From: JBEKDJ01 sp050014415
GTDB lineage: Bacteria > Desulfobacterota > BSN033 > UBA1163
Assembly: GCA_050014415.1 (NCBI GenBank)
Contig: JBEKDJ010000070.1
Span: forward strand, 1-30,909
Reading direction: 5' to 3'
Length of the DNA: 30,909 bases
The notes below the pieces were generated by a model. It was not told the origin of the DNA. It did not search any database and saw only the letters and a list, made by a program, of their open reading frames with translations. Numbering within the stretch: the first letter of the stretch is position 1; every line of letters starts with the position of its first letter. This document shows, in pieces, positions 24,282 to 30,909 of this stretch. The position numbers were made by a program, and so were the translations under genes.

Positions 24282-25334
24282 ATGGATTTACCCTGCGGGG
24301 TCTTTCAGCAAAACTATGCACAGGACATGGCTATTTTCCGGACCAGGACCCAGTGGGGAATACTGGTAGCCTTCTTCATCCTTCTTTTTACCTTCCCGTT
24401 CTTTCTCACTGATACCCTGCTCACCATAGCGATCATCATCGGCATCACAGTTATTAGCGTTCACGGTCTTAATATCCTCACCGGTTACTGTGGTCAGATC
24501 TCCATGGGCCATGCTGCCTTTATGGCCGTGGGGGGTTATGTGTCAGGCATTCTCTGTGCCAAGTTTGGCTGGTCATTCTTTCTAGCCCTCCCCTGTGCTG
24601 CCCTAAGTGCGGGATTGGTGGGGTTAACCTTCGGCTTGCCATCGCTAAAGATTAAGGGCTTCTACCTGATTATGGCAACAGTAGCCGCCCAATTTATTAT
24701 TATCTGGGTTATACTTCAGCTCTACAGCATTACTGGTGGTCCTGATGGATTACCTGTGCCCAGGCCTGAGATAGGCGGAATGGTATTAAAATCCAAAGCG
24801 AGCTACTTCTACCTGGTTATGATATTCGCCATTCTGGCCACAGTGGTAGCTAAGAATCTGGTCAGGACCAGGGTAGGCAGAGCCTTCATCGCTATTAGAG
24901 ATAACGACTTAGCGGCCGAGGTGATGGGGATTAATGTCTTTGGCTATAAGCTGCTGGCATTCTTTATCGGCTGTGTTTTTGCTGGAGTGGCTGGTTCACT
25001 GCTGGTTCACTACGTTACTTATGCTTTTCCTGGCCAATTTTCCTTTCTGGACTCGGTGTGGTATCTGGGCATGCTAATTGCCGGGGGCATGGGCAGCACC
25101 TCGGGGGTAGTTTTTGGTGTCATAGCCCTCAAACTGCTGGATTACTTGGTCACCCTGGTAGGCCCGGCAATATCAACAGCTTTCCCGGCTTTAGGTAACC
25201 AAGCAGCTGCCGCAATCGGACTCTTCATACGCGGACTCGTAATTATTCTCTTCGTTATTTTTGAGCCCCGGGGGCTGGTTCACCGGTGGGAGCTCATCAA
25301 GACATATTTCCAACTATGGCCTTTCTCACGTTAA
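24282..25334 (+). CDS. livM: Liv-type ABC transporter permease (LivM-like)
   Basis: This 350-aa membrane protein has an extended N-terminus, then hydrophobic segments of the LivM family. The motif ILTGYCGQISMGHAAFMAVGGYVSG is diagnostic. The coupling loop reads RTRVGRAFIAIRDNDLAAEVMGINV, followed by AGVAGSLLVHY. It forms the membrane channel with LivH. ATG 24282 has AAAGGA about 11 nt upstream; the first 20 residues are not hydrophobic and a slightly later start cannot be excluded. It is followed after 12 bp by a 55-codon ORF with its own ribosome site overlapping the livM stop. Confidence 0.95.
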   Translation: MDLPCGVFQQNYAQDMAIFRTRTQWGILVAFFILLFTFPFFLTDTLLTIAIIIGITVISVHGLNILTGYCGQISMGHAAFMAVGGYVSGILCAKFGWSFFLALPCAALSAGLVGLTFGLPSLKIKGFYLIMATVAAQFIIIWVILQLYSITGGPDGLPVPRPEIGGMVLKSKASYFYLVMIFAILATVVAKNLVRTRVGRAFIAIRDNDLAAEVMGINVFGYKLLAFFIGCVFAGVAGSLLVHYVTYAFPGQFSFLDSVWYLGMLIAGGMGSTSGVVFGVIALKLLDYLVTLVGPAISTAFPALGNQAAAAIGLFIRGLVIILFVIFEPRGLVHRWELIKTYFQLWPFSR

Positions 25335-25346
25335 GGAGTATCCAAT

Positions 25347-25514
25347 ATGAACGATGTCCTTATCCGCAAAACAGCTCAAGAACTTGGATTCACCCGTACT
25401 TCGATTCATACCAACTATACCGGACGCTCGCCCCCTAATTTACCCACACCTTGGGGTGAATTGTTTTGGGGCGACTGTACGATCATTCTTCTGGGTTCAG
25501 AAGAAAATATCTAA
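25347..25514 (+). CDS. 55-aa ORF between permease and binding-protein genes
   Basis: ATG 25347 is preceded by AAGGAG (25333-25338), which overlaps the livM stop codon, and the frame ends at TAA 25512. The product starts MNDVLIRKTAQELGFTR, contains PPNLPTPWGELFWGD and one Cys, and ends GSEENI. It has neither a signal peptide nor a membrane helix. The ribosome site and operon position favour a real small gene; the alternative is the 5' stub of a broken one. I do not recognise the family. The binding-protein gene starts 18 bp later with AAAGGAGGAG. Confidence 0.4.
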   Translation: MNDVLIRKTAQELGFTRTSIHTNYTGRSPPNLPTPWGELFWGDCTIILLGSEENI

Positions 25515-25532
25515 TTTTTAAAGGAGGAGAAA

Positions 25533-26810
25533 ATGAATAAAACCAAGTGGGTATCTAGTATTTCATTGATTCTGGTTTTTCTGATGGCACTCCTAGTATC
25601 ACCGGCTTTCTCTCAACCGGCCCAGAAAACAGTATATATCGGCGGCGCTTACGCTTTGACCAGTCCTTTCGGTGAGGATAGCTTGGCGATTTTAAAGGGT
25701 TTTCAGATGTATGCTCAATGGGTAAATGAAAACCATATCACAGCTCCGTGGTACCAGGATCGGAAATTCCCTACGAATATAAAGTTAGAGGTAGTTTGGC
25801 AAGATGACCAGTACCAAGCAACCAATGTGTTGCCTGTCTATGAAGCGCTCAGGGCCAAAGGGGCGCTGGTTTACAGAAACTCAGGAACGGCACCGCAGGT
25901 ATTAGCACCTAGGCTTATGCAAGACCGTGTTGGCGCCACCAGTATGAGTTGCGAACCCTTCCTTTTAAAGCCGCCAAAAACCGTCTTCACCTGTTTTCCT
26001 ACTTTTGCCGATTGCTTGGTAGCTGACGCTGAATGGTTCTTGACGCAGTGGAAAGAAAAAAGGAAACCAAGGTATGCCTTCCTTACTGCCGATAATGACG
26101 CAGGCAGGTCGGTGATCACTCCAGAGGTTCAGGATTTCTTGAAGAAGTTGGGGTTTGACTTTGCCGGCAGCTCGTTTGTGCCTTTTGTGCCTACGAGTCC
26201 ACCAACCACCCAGCTCCTGTGGCTAAAGCAACAAAAAGTTGACCTTGCCATTGGCATGATGATTCGGGCTGGTGCAGAGCCGACCCAAAAAGAAGCGGTC
26301 AGGCTGGGCATGGGGCCCAATCAACCCTACAAGATAATCTTTGGTTATAATTATCCGGTTGCCCTTTCGCCATTCTCCCGAGACATGGGGACTCTAGGTG
26401 ACGGTGTCATCTGCGGCGGTGACCTTCCTGACTGGGATGAAACTAACTTAAAGGGAATGCAGTTCGTCATCGCCATGATGAAGAAGTATTTTCCTGACGA
26501 TGGAGCAAACTACGAGAAGGCCTGCATCGGGTTTACACATGGTGTGGCTGAGGCTATGACCCAGGTTGAGGCACTGAGACTTACTTCATTAAAAGTGCCT
26601 TTGGACAAGGTGAAAGATCCGAAGGTGATATTAGAGAACGGCTTCTGGAAGATCAAAGACCTTGACACCGGGGGCATCAGACCAACACCGCTAACCTATG
26701 GTGAGACTAGAGTCGAGGGCCTTAGCGGTATAAGTGTCGCCCAGGTTCAGAATGGCAAGCGTGTGCAATTGGGTGTTTTCCCGATACGCATGCTGTTGCC
26801 AAAGGATTAA
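25533..26810 (+). CDS. Liv-type ABC transporter substrate-binding protein
   Basis: This 425-aa protein has a Sec signal (MNKTKWVSS, hydrophobic core, LLVSPAFSQ with cleavage near residue 27). The mature domain begins VYIGGAYALTSPFGED and follows the two-lobed Peripla_BP_6 fold. It is the extracytoplasmic receptor for the LivGFHM transporter encoded directly upstream. AAAGGAGGAG sits 5 nt before ATG 25533. Aromatic-acid, aliphatic-acid and amino-acid receptors share this fold, so the ligand is open. Bound ligand would be passed to LivHM and then to the acyl-CoA ligase in the same operon. A GC-rich hairpin at 26823 ends the unit. Confidence 0.93.
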   Translation: MNKTKWVSSISLILVFLMALLVSPAFSQPAQKTVYIGGAYALTSPFGEDSLAILKGFQMYAQWVNENHITAPWYQDRKFPTNIKLEVVWQDDQYQATNVLPVYEALRAKGALVYRNSGTAPQVLAPRLMQDRVGATSMSCEPFLLKPPKTVFTCFPTFADCLVADAEWFLTQWKEKRKPRYAFLTADNDAGRSVITPEVQDFLKKLGFDFAGSSFVPFVPTSPPTTQLLWLKQQKVDLAIGMMIRAGAEPTQKEAVRLGMGPNQPYKIIFGYNYPVALSPFSRDMGTLGDGVICGGDLPDWDETNLKGMQFVIAMMKKYFPDDGANYEKACIGFTHGVAEAMTQVEALRLTSLKVPLDKVKDPKVILENGFWKIKDLDTGGIRPTPLTYGETRVEGLSGISVAQVQNGKRVQLGVFPIRMLLPKD

Positions 26811-26822
26811 GTAACTACCGCT

Positions 26823-26850
26823 CCGGGAGCTCTATGCCTTGAGCTCCCGG
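26823..26850. terminator. GC-rich hairpin after the Liv operon
   Basis: CCGGGAGCTC (26823-26832) and GAGCTCCCGG (26841-26850) pair perfectly around an 8-nt loop, 13 bp after the binding-protein stop. There is no T run, so it may be a partial terminator or a stem that protects the 3' end, with some read-through to the aldehyde oxidoreductase gene. Confidence 0.6.
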
Positions 26851-26941
26851 AAACTTCTGTAGCTGGTATGAAGGCAGCGGTGATAGCCGTCTATCAGCAA
26901 CTTCTATATTAAGTCCATTGTCAACCAAAAGGAGGAGTAAC

Positions 26942-28849
26942 ATGGCACGAGGTTATATGGATAAAATTCTATTCGTAAACCTATCCACCAGAGAAATCAA
27001 GACGGAGACACCCGACGAAAAACTGTACCGCGACTTTGTTGGGGGATACGGTGTTGGGGCAAGGATCGTCTTCAGCAGACAGAGGGCTGGGGTTGACCCT
27101 TTGGGCCCGGCAAATACCCTTGGTTTTATGACCGGACCTTTGACTGGAACCGATTTCCCTTTTGGTGGGAGATACACGGTATTCGTAGGGAAATCACCGC
27201 TAACTGGGGGTTGGGGGGATGCTAATTCAGGCGGCGACTTCGGCCCTTACCTGAAATTCAGCGGCTACGATGGCGTTTTCTTTACCGGAGCCTCAGAAAA
27301 ACCGGTATACCTTTTTATTAAAGAAGGTAGAGCAGAGCTCAGAGATGCCATTCACCTCTGGGGAAAAGACACCGTCGAAACCGAGGACATACTTAAAAAT
27401 GATTTAGGGAAAGAAGTAAGAGTTGCTTGTATCGGGCCTGCCGGAGAGAAGCTTTCGCTGATTTCCTGTGTCATAAACAACAAGGGAAGAGCAGCTGCTC
27501 GCTCTGGTGTGGGTGCCGTCATGGGATCGAAGAAATTAAAGGCAATCGCAGTCATCGGAACAGCTCAGATCCCTGTAGCCGACGGGGAGAAGGTCAAACA
27601 ACTGAGGAAAGAGTATTTGGGTAAGTTCGGAGAGACAGCAAATTTGTTTAAACGGTTTGGCTCTTCTGGGATCACCGCCCAATTCGTTGAGACGGGTGAG
27701 TGCCCGGTGAAGAACTGGAGTGGCGTTGGCAGCAGAGACTTACCCAATGCCGGCCTGATCAGCGATGAGAGTGTTATAAACCTGCAAGAGAGGAAGTATG
27801 GCTGTTACCGCTGCCCTATTAGCTGCGGCGGGCATATGAAGGCGGGGACGGGGGAATATGAATATAGAGCGGGAGCTCATAAACCCGAGTATGAAACACT
27901 CGGTGCGTTTGGCGGGATGTGCCTCAATGATAACCTTGAGTCGATCATCATGGCGAATGAGATTTGCAATCGCTACAGTCTAGACACCATCTCTGCCGGC
28001 GCCACGATTGCTTTCGCTATGGAATGCTATGAGAAGGGGATCATTACCCAGAAGGATACAGGTGGTATTGAGCTGACATGGGGTAACCATAAAGCTATTG
28101 TGGCTATGACTGAAAAAATGGCTAAGAGGGAAGGTTTTGGCGATGTGCTGGCCGATGGTGTCAAGGTGGCAGCGGAGAGAATCAAGAAAGGGGCGGAAAG
28201 ATACGCAATCCATATTCATGGGCAAGAGCCGGCGATGCATGACCCCAGAAGTACTCCCAGCTTTGCCACTGTCTATCAATCTGACGCAACACCCGGTCGC
28301 CATATGCAGGGTAGCTGCGCTCACTTTGAAATGGGCACATTTGAAGATTTTGAGTTTCCCCACTTTGGTGTCAAGATCCCTCATATAGAGAGGCCCGCTT
28401 TCAAGCACACCTACACTGGAAAGGGGAAATGGGAAGCTCTGTTTAGAAACCATAGCCATTTGGGCAATACTGCCGGAGCATGTCTTATCGCTGACCTGGG
28501 GCCTGGCATGGTGATGCCTGTTGATACGATACCTACCTTTCTTTCAGTTATTACTGGTTGGCAACGCTCCCCAGGGGAAATGCTTGGAATTGGCGAAAGG
28601 ATATCAACTATCCGCCAAGCGATCAATGTCCGCGAGGGTTTGACGCCTAAGGACTTCAAGATGCCTGGACGGACGGTAGGAGATCCGCCCCTTAAGGAGG
28701 GGCCAACTGCTAATATCACCGTTGATGTTAACACGATGGTCGTTGAGTATTACAAAGCCATGGATTGGGACCTGGAGAGCGGAAAACCCAGCAAGAAGAA
28801 GCTACTGGAGCTGGGGCTGGAGGATGTAGCCCAGGAAATGTGGCCTTAA
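26942..28849 (+). CDS. aor: aldehyde:ferredoxin oxidoreductase family tungsten enzyme
   Basis: This 635-aa protein is a full-length member of the AOR family, which oxidises aldehydes to acids with ferredoxin, or reduces acids, using a tungsten bis-pterin and a [4Fe-4S] cluster. The cluster ligands are Cys288, Cys291, Cys295 (CYRCPISC) and Cys514 (GACLIADLG), near the positions known for Pyrococcus AOR. The N-terminal pterin domain shows GGYGVGARI, GPLTGTDFPFGGRY and GWGDANSGGDFGPYLK, and PEYETLGAFGGMC follows the cluster motif. ATG 26942 has GGAGGAG 5 nt upstream. The family also includes BamB-type benzoyl-CoA reductase subunits; no Bam partners are visible. It could reduce or oxidise the product of the adjacent acyl-CoA pathway. 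Confidence 0.93.
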   Translation: MARGYMDKILFVNLSTREIKTETPDEKLYRDFVGGYGVGARIVFSRQRAGVDPLGPANTLGFMTGPLTGTDFPFGGRYTVFVGKSPLTGGWGDANSGGDFGPYLKFSGYDGVFFTGASEKPVYLFIKEGRAELRDAIHLWGKDTVETEDILKNDLGKEVRVACIGPAGEKLSLISCVINNKGRAAARSGVGAVMGSKKLKAIAVIGTAQIPVADGEKVKQLRKEYLGKFGETANLFKRFGSSGITAQFVETGECPVKNWSGVGSRDLPNAGLISDESVINLQERKYGCYRCPISCGGHMKAGTGEYEYRAGAHKPEYETLGAFGGMCLNDNLESIIMANEICNRYSLDTISAGATIAFAMECYEKGIITQKDTGGIELTWGNHKAIVAMTEKMAKREGFGDVLADGVKVAAERIKKGAERYAIHIHGQEPAMHDPRSTPSFATVYQSDATPGRHMQGSCAHFEMGTFEDFEFPHFGVKIPHIERPAFKHTYTGKGKWEALFRNHSHLGNTAGACLIADLGPGMVMPVDTIPTFLSVITGWQRSPGEMLGIGERISTIRQAINVREGLTPKDFKMPGRTVGDPPLKEGPTANITVDVNTMVVEYYKAMDWDLESGKPSKKKLLELGLEDVAQEMWP

Positions 28850-28882
28850 CGGAGGAGAATTTAAGCGCAGATTCACGCTGGT

Positions 28883-28912
28883 CCTATTGGCTGCTTCTGA
28901 GCAGCCAATAGG
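28883..28912. terminator. perfect 12-bp hairpin after the AOR gene
   Basis: CCTATTGGCTGC (28883-28894), loop TTCTGA, and GCAGCCAATAGG (28901-28912) pair perfectly, 34 bp after the AOR stop. No T run follows. It is probably the 3' end structure of the AOR transcript. Confidence 0.6.
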
Positions 28913-28993
28913 GAGGCAGGTTTCAACAGGCAAACCTAAGATGCCGGATGTAATCTGTGTTTGTTGAATAGGCGATAGCAGAGAAACGGTTAA

Positions 28994-29113
28994 GACTGGG
29001 TTAACTTGTCAGGACGACCGGCTGCCTCACTTTTCTATGAAGAACCGCTGCTGCCCCACAACAAGGTCTTTTTTGTCAGTGATGAGGACTTGGACCGTAC
29101 TCTCAACTTCTAA
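28994..29113 (+). pseudogene. 39-codon C-terminal gene fragment
   Basis: After an in-frame stop at 28991 the frame reads GRPAASLFYEEPLLPHNK then VFFVSDEDLDRTLNF and stops at TAA 29111. The sequence looks like genuine coding sequence, and a strong terminator follows 11 bp later, as expected for the end of a gene. No start codon with a ribosome site is visible, so this is probably what remains of a larger gene. The family is not recognised. The stretch 28913-28993 upstream holds nothing I can name. Confidence 0.35.
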
Positions 29114-29124
29114 TCTATTGGCGA

Positions 29125-29149
29125 AAAGCCCAGCCAAAAGCTGGGCTTT
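29125..29149. terminator. strong Rho-independent-type terminator
   Basis: AAAGCCCAGC (29125-29134), loop CAAAA, and GCTGGGCTTT (29140-29149) pair perfectly, followed by CTCATTTT. It lies 11 bp after the gene fragment and separates it from the copy-2 promoter at 29243. It could act in both directions. Confidence 0.8.
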
Positions 29150-29242
29150 CTCATTTTATGACTGCGGAATTCCACCTTGAAAAATCAAATTTGTGTTGTG
29201 TGCAATAGTAAGTTGGACTCTTTTTTAGGCTGTATTTTTTAC

Positions 29243-29272
29243 TTGACAAGGTAAAATGATTTCACGTAGAAT
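29243..29272 (+). promoter_or_regulatory. sigma70-type promoter of duplicated unit, copy 2
   Basis: TTGACA (29243-29248), an 18-nt spacer and TAGAAT (29267-29272). It aligns with the copy-1 promoter at 15860-15889. The stretch 29312-29439 downstream holds no recognisable gene. Confidence 0.6.
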
Positions 29273-29294
29273 AAATCCGAAATTGTAAAACTTG

Positions 29295-29311
29295 GTTCCA
29301 CATAGTGGAAC
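29295..29311. promoter_or_regulatory. operator-like perfect inverted repeat
   Basis: GTTCCACATAGTGGAAC is a perfect 7-bp inverted repeat with a 3-nt centre, about 16-32 nt after the expected transcription start, so a bound protein would block elongation. The equivalent stretch of copy 1 (GGTTTCACGCGG near 15908) has lost the symmetry. The regulator is unknown. Confidence 0.5.
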
Positions 29312-29439
29312 TCGCGTACAAATTCCTTGTGGGAAGAACAGATCTTATTCTGCTTATTAAGGAAAGGTCGCAGAAACGATTTAGGATTCCCCATCATCGA
29401 TTGATGACTTAAGCAGATCTACCTATCCGCTGCATCGAC

Positions 29440-29588
29440 ATGCTTGAATATACTCTTCAATTTGTAATATCCGCCATCACCGAAGGGAGCATCTATGTGC
29501 TCATGGGATTAGGGTTGATGATGGTCTTTCAATCCACGGAGTGATGTACTTTGCGCAGGGGACCGCAGCGATGGTGGGAGGTGTCTGA
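29440..29588 (+). pseudogene. livH 5' remnant with a frameshift, copy 2
   Basis: The frame starts MLEYTLQFVISAITEGS, continues YVLMGLGLMMVF and stops at TGA after QSTE. Shifting one base recovers VMYFAQGTAAMVGG, which is the next LivH motif (compare NVAQGQFVMIGG in the intact livH at 23390). One deleted base near 29540 explains the break, and the frame then stops at 29586. Only the first ~50 codons of a permease gene remain, directly before the dehydrogenase leader. Confidence 0.75.
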
Positions 29589-29658
29589 TTCAAACTCAGA
29601 ATTGATGAACATATCCGCAAGTGTTTAGGAGTCTAGGGTGGAATATGGGAGGATCGAT

Positions 29659-30777
29659 ATGAAAATCAAGGCGGCAGTTCTAAGGGAGTTTAATAAACCT
29701 GTTAGTATTGAAGAAGTTAATTTGGCACCACCTAAGGAAAAGGAGGTTTTAGTCAAGACCGCATATACCGGTTTCTGTCATTCGGACCTGGGCTTCATAA
29801 TAGGCAAAGTTAATTTTGGCTTACCCGGGGTGATTGGCCATGAGGCTGCGGGCGTGGTCGAAGATGTCGGGCCAGGTGTGACGTCAATCAAAAAAGGGGA
29901 CCATGTGGTGGCGGCCTGGATGGTTCCCTGTGGGACCTGTCCTGAATGCGTAACCGGTCAGGGGTATATCTGCAGGAAGAGTATGGAGATATTTATGAAG
30001 GGTGTGCTCCCTGATGGGACATCGAGACTGACAGACTCGAAAGGCAAAATGCTATGTCATCAGACCTTCGTTTCAGGGTTTGCAGAATACATGGTTGTTC
30101 CTGAAGCAGGAGCCATTAAAATCAGAGATGACATGCCTTTAGACCAAGCCTGCTTTCTGGGGTGTTGCATGCCAACGGGGGTTGGGGCAGTGTACAATGT
30201 GGCAGGAGTTAAGCCAGGAGAGTCCGTGGCCATATGGGGAATGGGAGGCGTTGGACTCAATGTGGTAAGGGGTGCGAAATTAAGGAGTGCGAATCCCATC
30301 ATCGGAGTGGATCTGGAGGGTAGTAAAGAGGCTATTGCGAGAGAATTTGGTGTCACGCATTTTATTAAAAGCAGTAAGCAAGATCCGGTGCCGATTATTC
30401 AAGAACTCACTGGAGGTGGGGCCAATTATTGTTTTGAGGTCACTGGTGATCCGGGTGCAGCGACCCAGGCTTCTTGGGCCCTGGGTCTTGGGGGAAAGAT
30501 GATTCAAATTGGAATTGCTCCACCGACATCGCTGATAGGACTGCCGCTCACTTTTTTCGCCGCTCACTGTAAAGACCTTCGAGGTGTCCAGTATGGCAAA
30601 ATTCATACTCATGTAGACATCCCAAGGTTTGCTGATATGGCGATGAAGGGGGATCTGATGCTGGATAAGTTGATCACTAAAAAGTTCAAGGTGGAGGAGA
30701 TCAACGATGTTGTTGAGGCCATGAAGAACCGTAAAATCATAGGACGTTGGGTCTGTGACTGGAGCAAGAGCAAGTAG
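29659..30777 (+). CDS. zinc-dependent alcohol dehydrogenase (MDR family), copy 2
   Basis: This 372-aa protein is the paralogue of the dehydrogenase at 16322, with the same catalytic (Cys40, His61-Glu62, GCCMPTG) and structural (Cys91, Cys94, Cys97, Cys105) zinc ligands and the GMGGVG/GVDLEG NAD-binding fold. About 48 residues differ by hand count. The densest block of changes is near residues 290-325 (PPTSLIGLPLTFFAAHCKD here), and others are at residues 45-48 beside the active site (LGFIIG against LHFVRG). These suggest altered substrate range rather than simple redundancy. ATG 29659 has GGGAGG 6 nt upstream. The partner FAD oxidoreductase starts 103 bp downstream. Confidence 0.93.
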   Translation: MKIKAAVLREFNKPVSIEEVNLAPPKEKEVLVKTAYTGFCHSDLGFIIGKVNFGLPGVIGHEAAGVVEDVGPGVTSIKKGDHVVAAWMVPCGTCPECVTGQGYICRKSMEIFMKGVLPDGTSRLTDSKGKMLCHQTFVSGFAEYMVVPEAGAIKIRDDMPLDQACFLGCCMPTGVGAVYNVAGVKPGESVAIWGMGGVGLNVVRGAKLRSANPIIGVDLEGSKEAIAREFGVTHFIKSSKQDPVPIIQELTGGGANYCFEVTGDPGAATQASWALGLGGKMIQIGIAPPTSLIGLPLTFFAAHCKDLRGVQYGKIHTHVDIPRFADMAMKGDLMLDKLITKKFKVEEINDVVEAMKNRKIIGRWVCDWSKSK

Positions 30778-30880
30778 GTTTTCAGAACCCTGATCACTCA
30801 TAGGATCGAAGATGTGGCGAAGGATGAAATCATCTGACAGGGGAAGAAGACTGCAGGATAACTCATAGAAGGGGATAGAG

Positions 30881-30909
30881 ATGGAGATATTTGGAAAATA
30901 TGATGTGGT
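30881..30909 (+). CDS. FAD-dependent oxidoreductase, copy 2 (partial, cut by window edge)
   Basis: ATG 30881 has AAGGGG about 8 nt upstream and reads MEIFGKYDV to the window end, matching MEIFGEYDV of the oxidoreductase at 17802. Only nine complete codons are present, so identity rests on this match and the conserved neighbour order. Confidence 0.7.

Larger units (their letters stand above)
29243..30909 (+). repeat. segmental duplication, copy 2 (runs past the window edge)
   Basis: This matches 15860-17440 and then the start of the FAD oxidoreductase (30881 against 17802). It lacks the ~260-bp insert present between the two genes in copy 1. Copy 2 has the better preserved livH remnant and the intact operator-like palindrome. 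Confidence 0.85.

Noticed and set aside
26942..28849. Annotation as BamB, the class II benzoyl-CoA reductase subunit
   Set aside because: BamB belongs to the same family, but no BamC-I-type partner genes are visible, so the general AOR call is safer.
28941..29170. Second possible selenoprotein: ATG 28941 reads MPDVICVC then TGA
   Set aside because: The frame after TGA has no protein-like pattern, runs through the terminator at 29125, and no good SECIS hairpin follows.

Overview
The window looks like bacterial chromosome from an anaerobic organism, most plausibly a deltaproteobacterial (Desulfobacterota-type) lineage. The grounds are an aldehyde:ferredoxin oxidoreductase, a xanthine-dehydrogenase-family molybdoenzyme, several branched-chain-amino-acid-type (Liv) ABC transport genes with an acyl-CoA ligase inside the operon, and a glutaredoxin-like gene that appears to use selenocysteine. 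The taxonomic call is an inference from gene content only. No rRNA, tRNA or CRISPR array was recognised.

Region 1 (1-6481, plus strand): a TetR regulator with two similar ACCGA-N4-TCGGT-like sites upstream, then coxG-coxM-coxS-coxL-like genes encoding a three-subunit Mo hydroxylase and its SRPBCC helper. A 64-bp palindromic intergenic repeat follows, then a MoaD/ThiS-like beta-grasp protein overlapping a ThiF/MoeB-like E1 enzyme. The small Fe-S subunit has Asp in place of one cluster-ligating Cys.

Region 2 (6482-15700): a Tat-exported Liv-type binding protein (plus); an MFS carrier and a DUF434-type protein (minus); a broken fragment of a PPC/DUF296 gene; a secreted protein resembling DUF4139 proteins; the intact PPC/DUF296 gene; a short glutaredoxin with an in-frame TGA at the first active-site Cys and a perfect SECIS-like hairpin just downstream; and uvrA (minus). 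Both uvrA and the DUF434 gene have TATAAT placed 6-7 nt before ATG, which suggests leaderless mRNAs.

Region 3 (15700-30909, plus strand): two diverged copies of one unit (TTGACA promoter, decayed livH 5' end, 372-aa zinc alcohol dehydrogenase, FAD-dependent oxidoreductase) lie about 13.3 kb apart; the second oxidoreductase is cut by the window edge. Between them lie livG-livF-acyl-CoA ligase-livH-livM, a 55-codon ORF, a secreted binding protein, and an aldehyde:ferredoxin oxidoreductase. The simplest reading is import of a carboxylic acid (aromatic, alicyclic or long-chain), CoA activation, then redox steps by the Zn/FAD dehydrogenases, the Mo hydroxylase and the W enzyme. The substrate cannot be read from the sequence.

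Region 3 also contains decayed material: two livH remnants, IS200/IS605-like twin hairpins, and short C-terminal gene fragments at 15775-15860 and 28994-29113.
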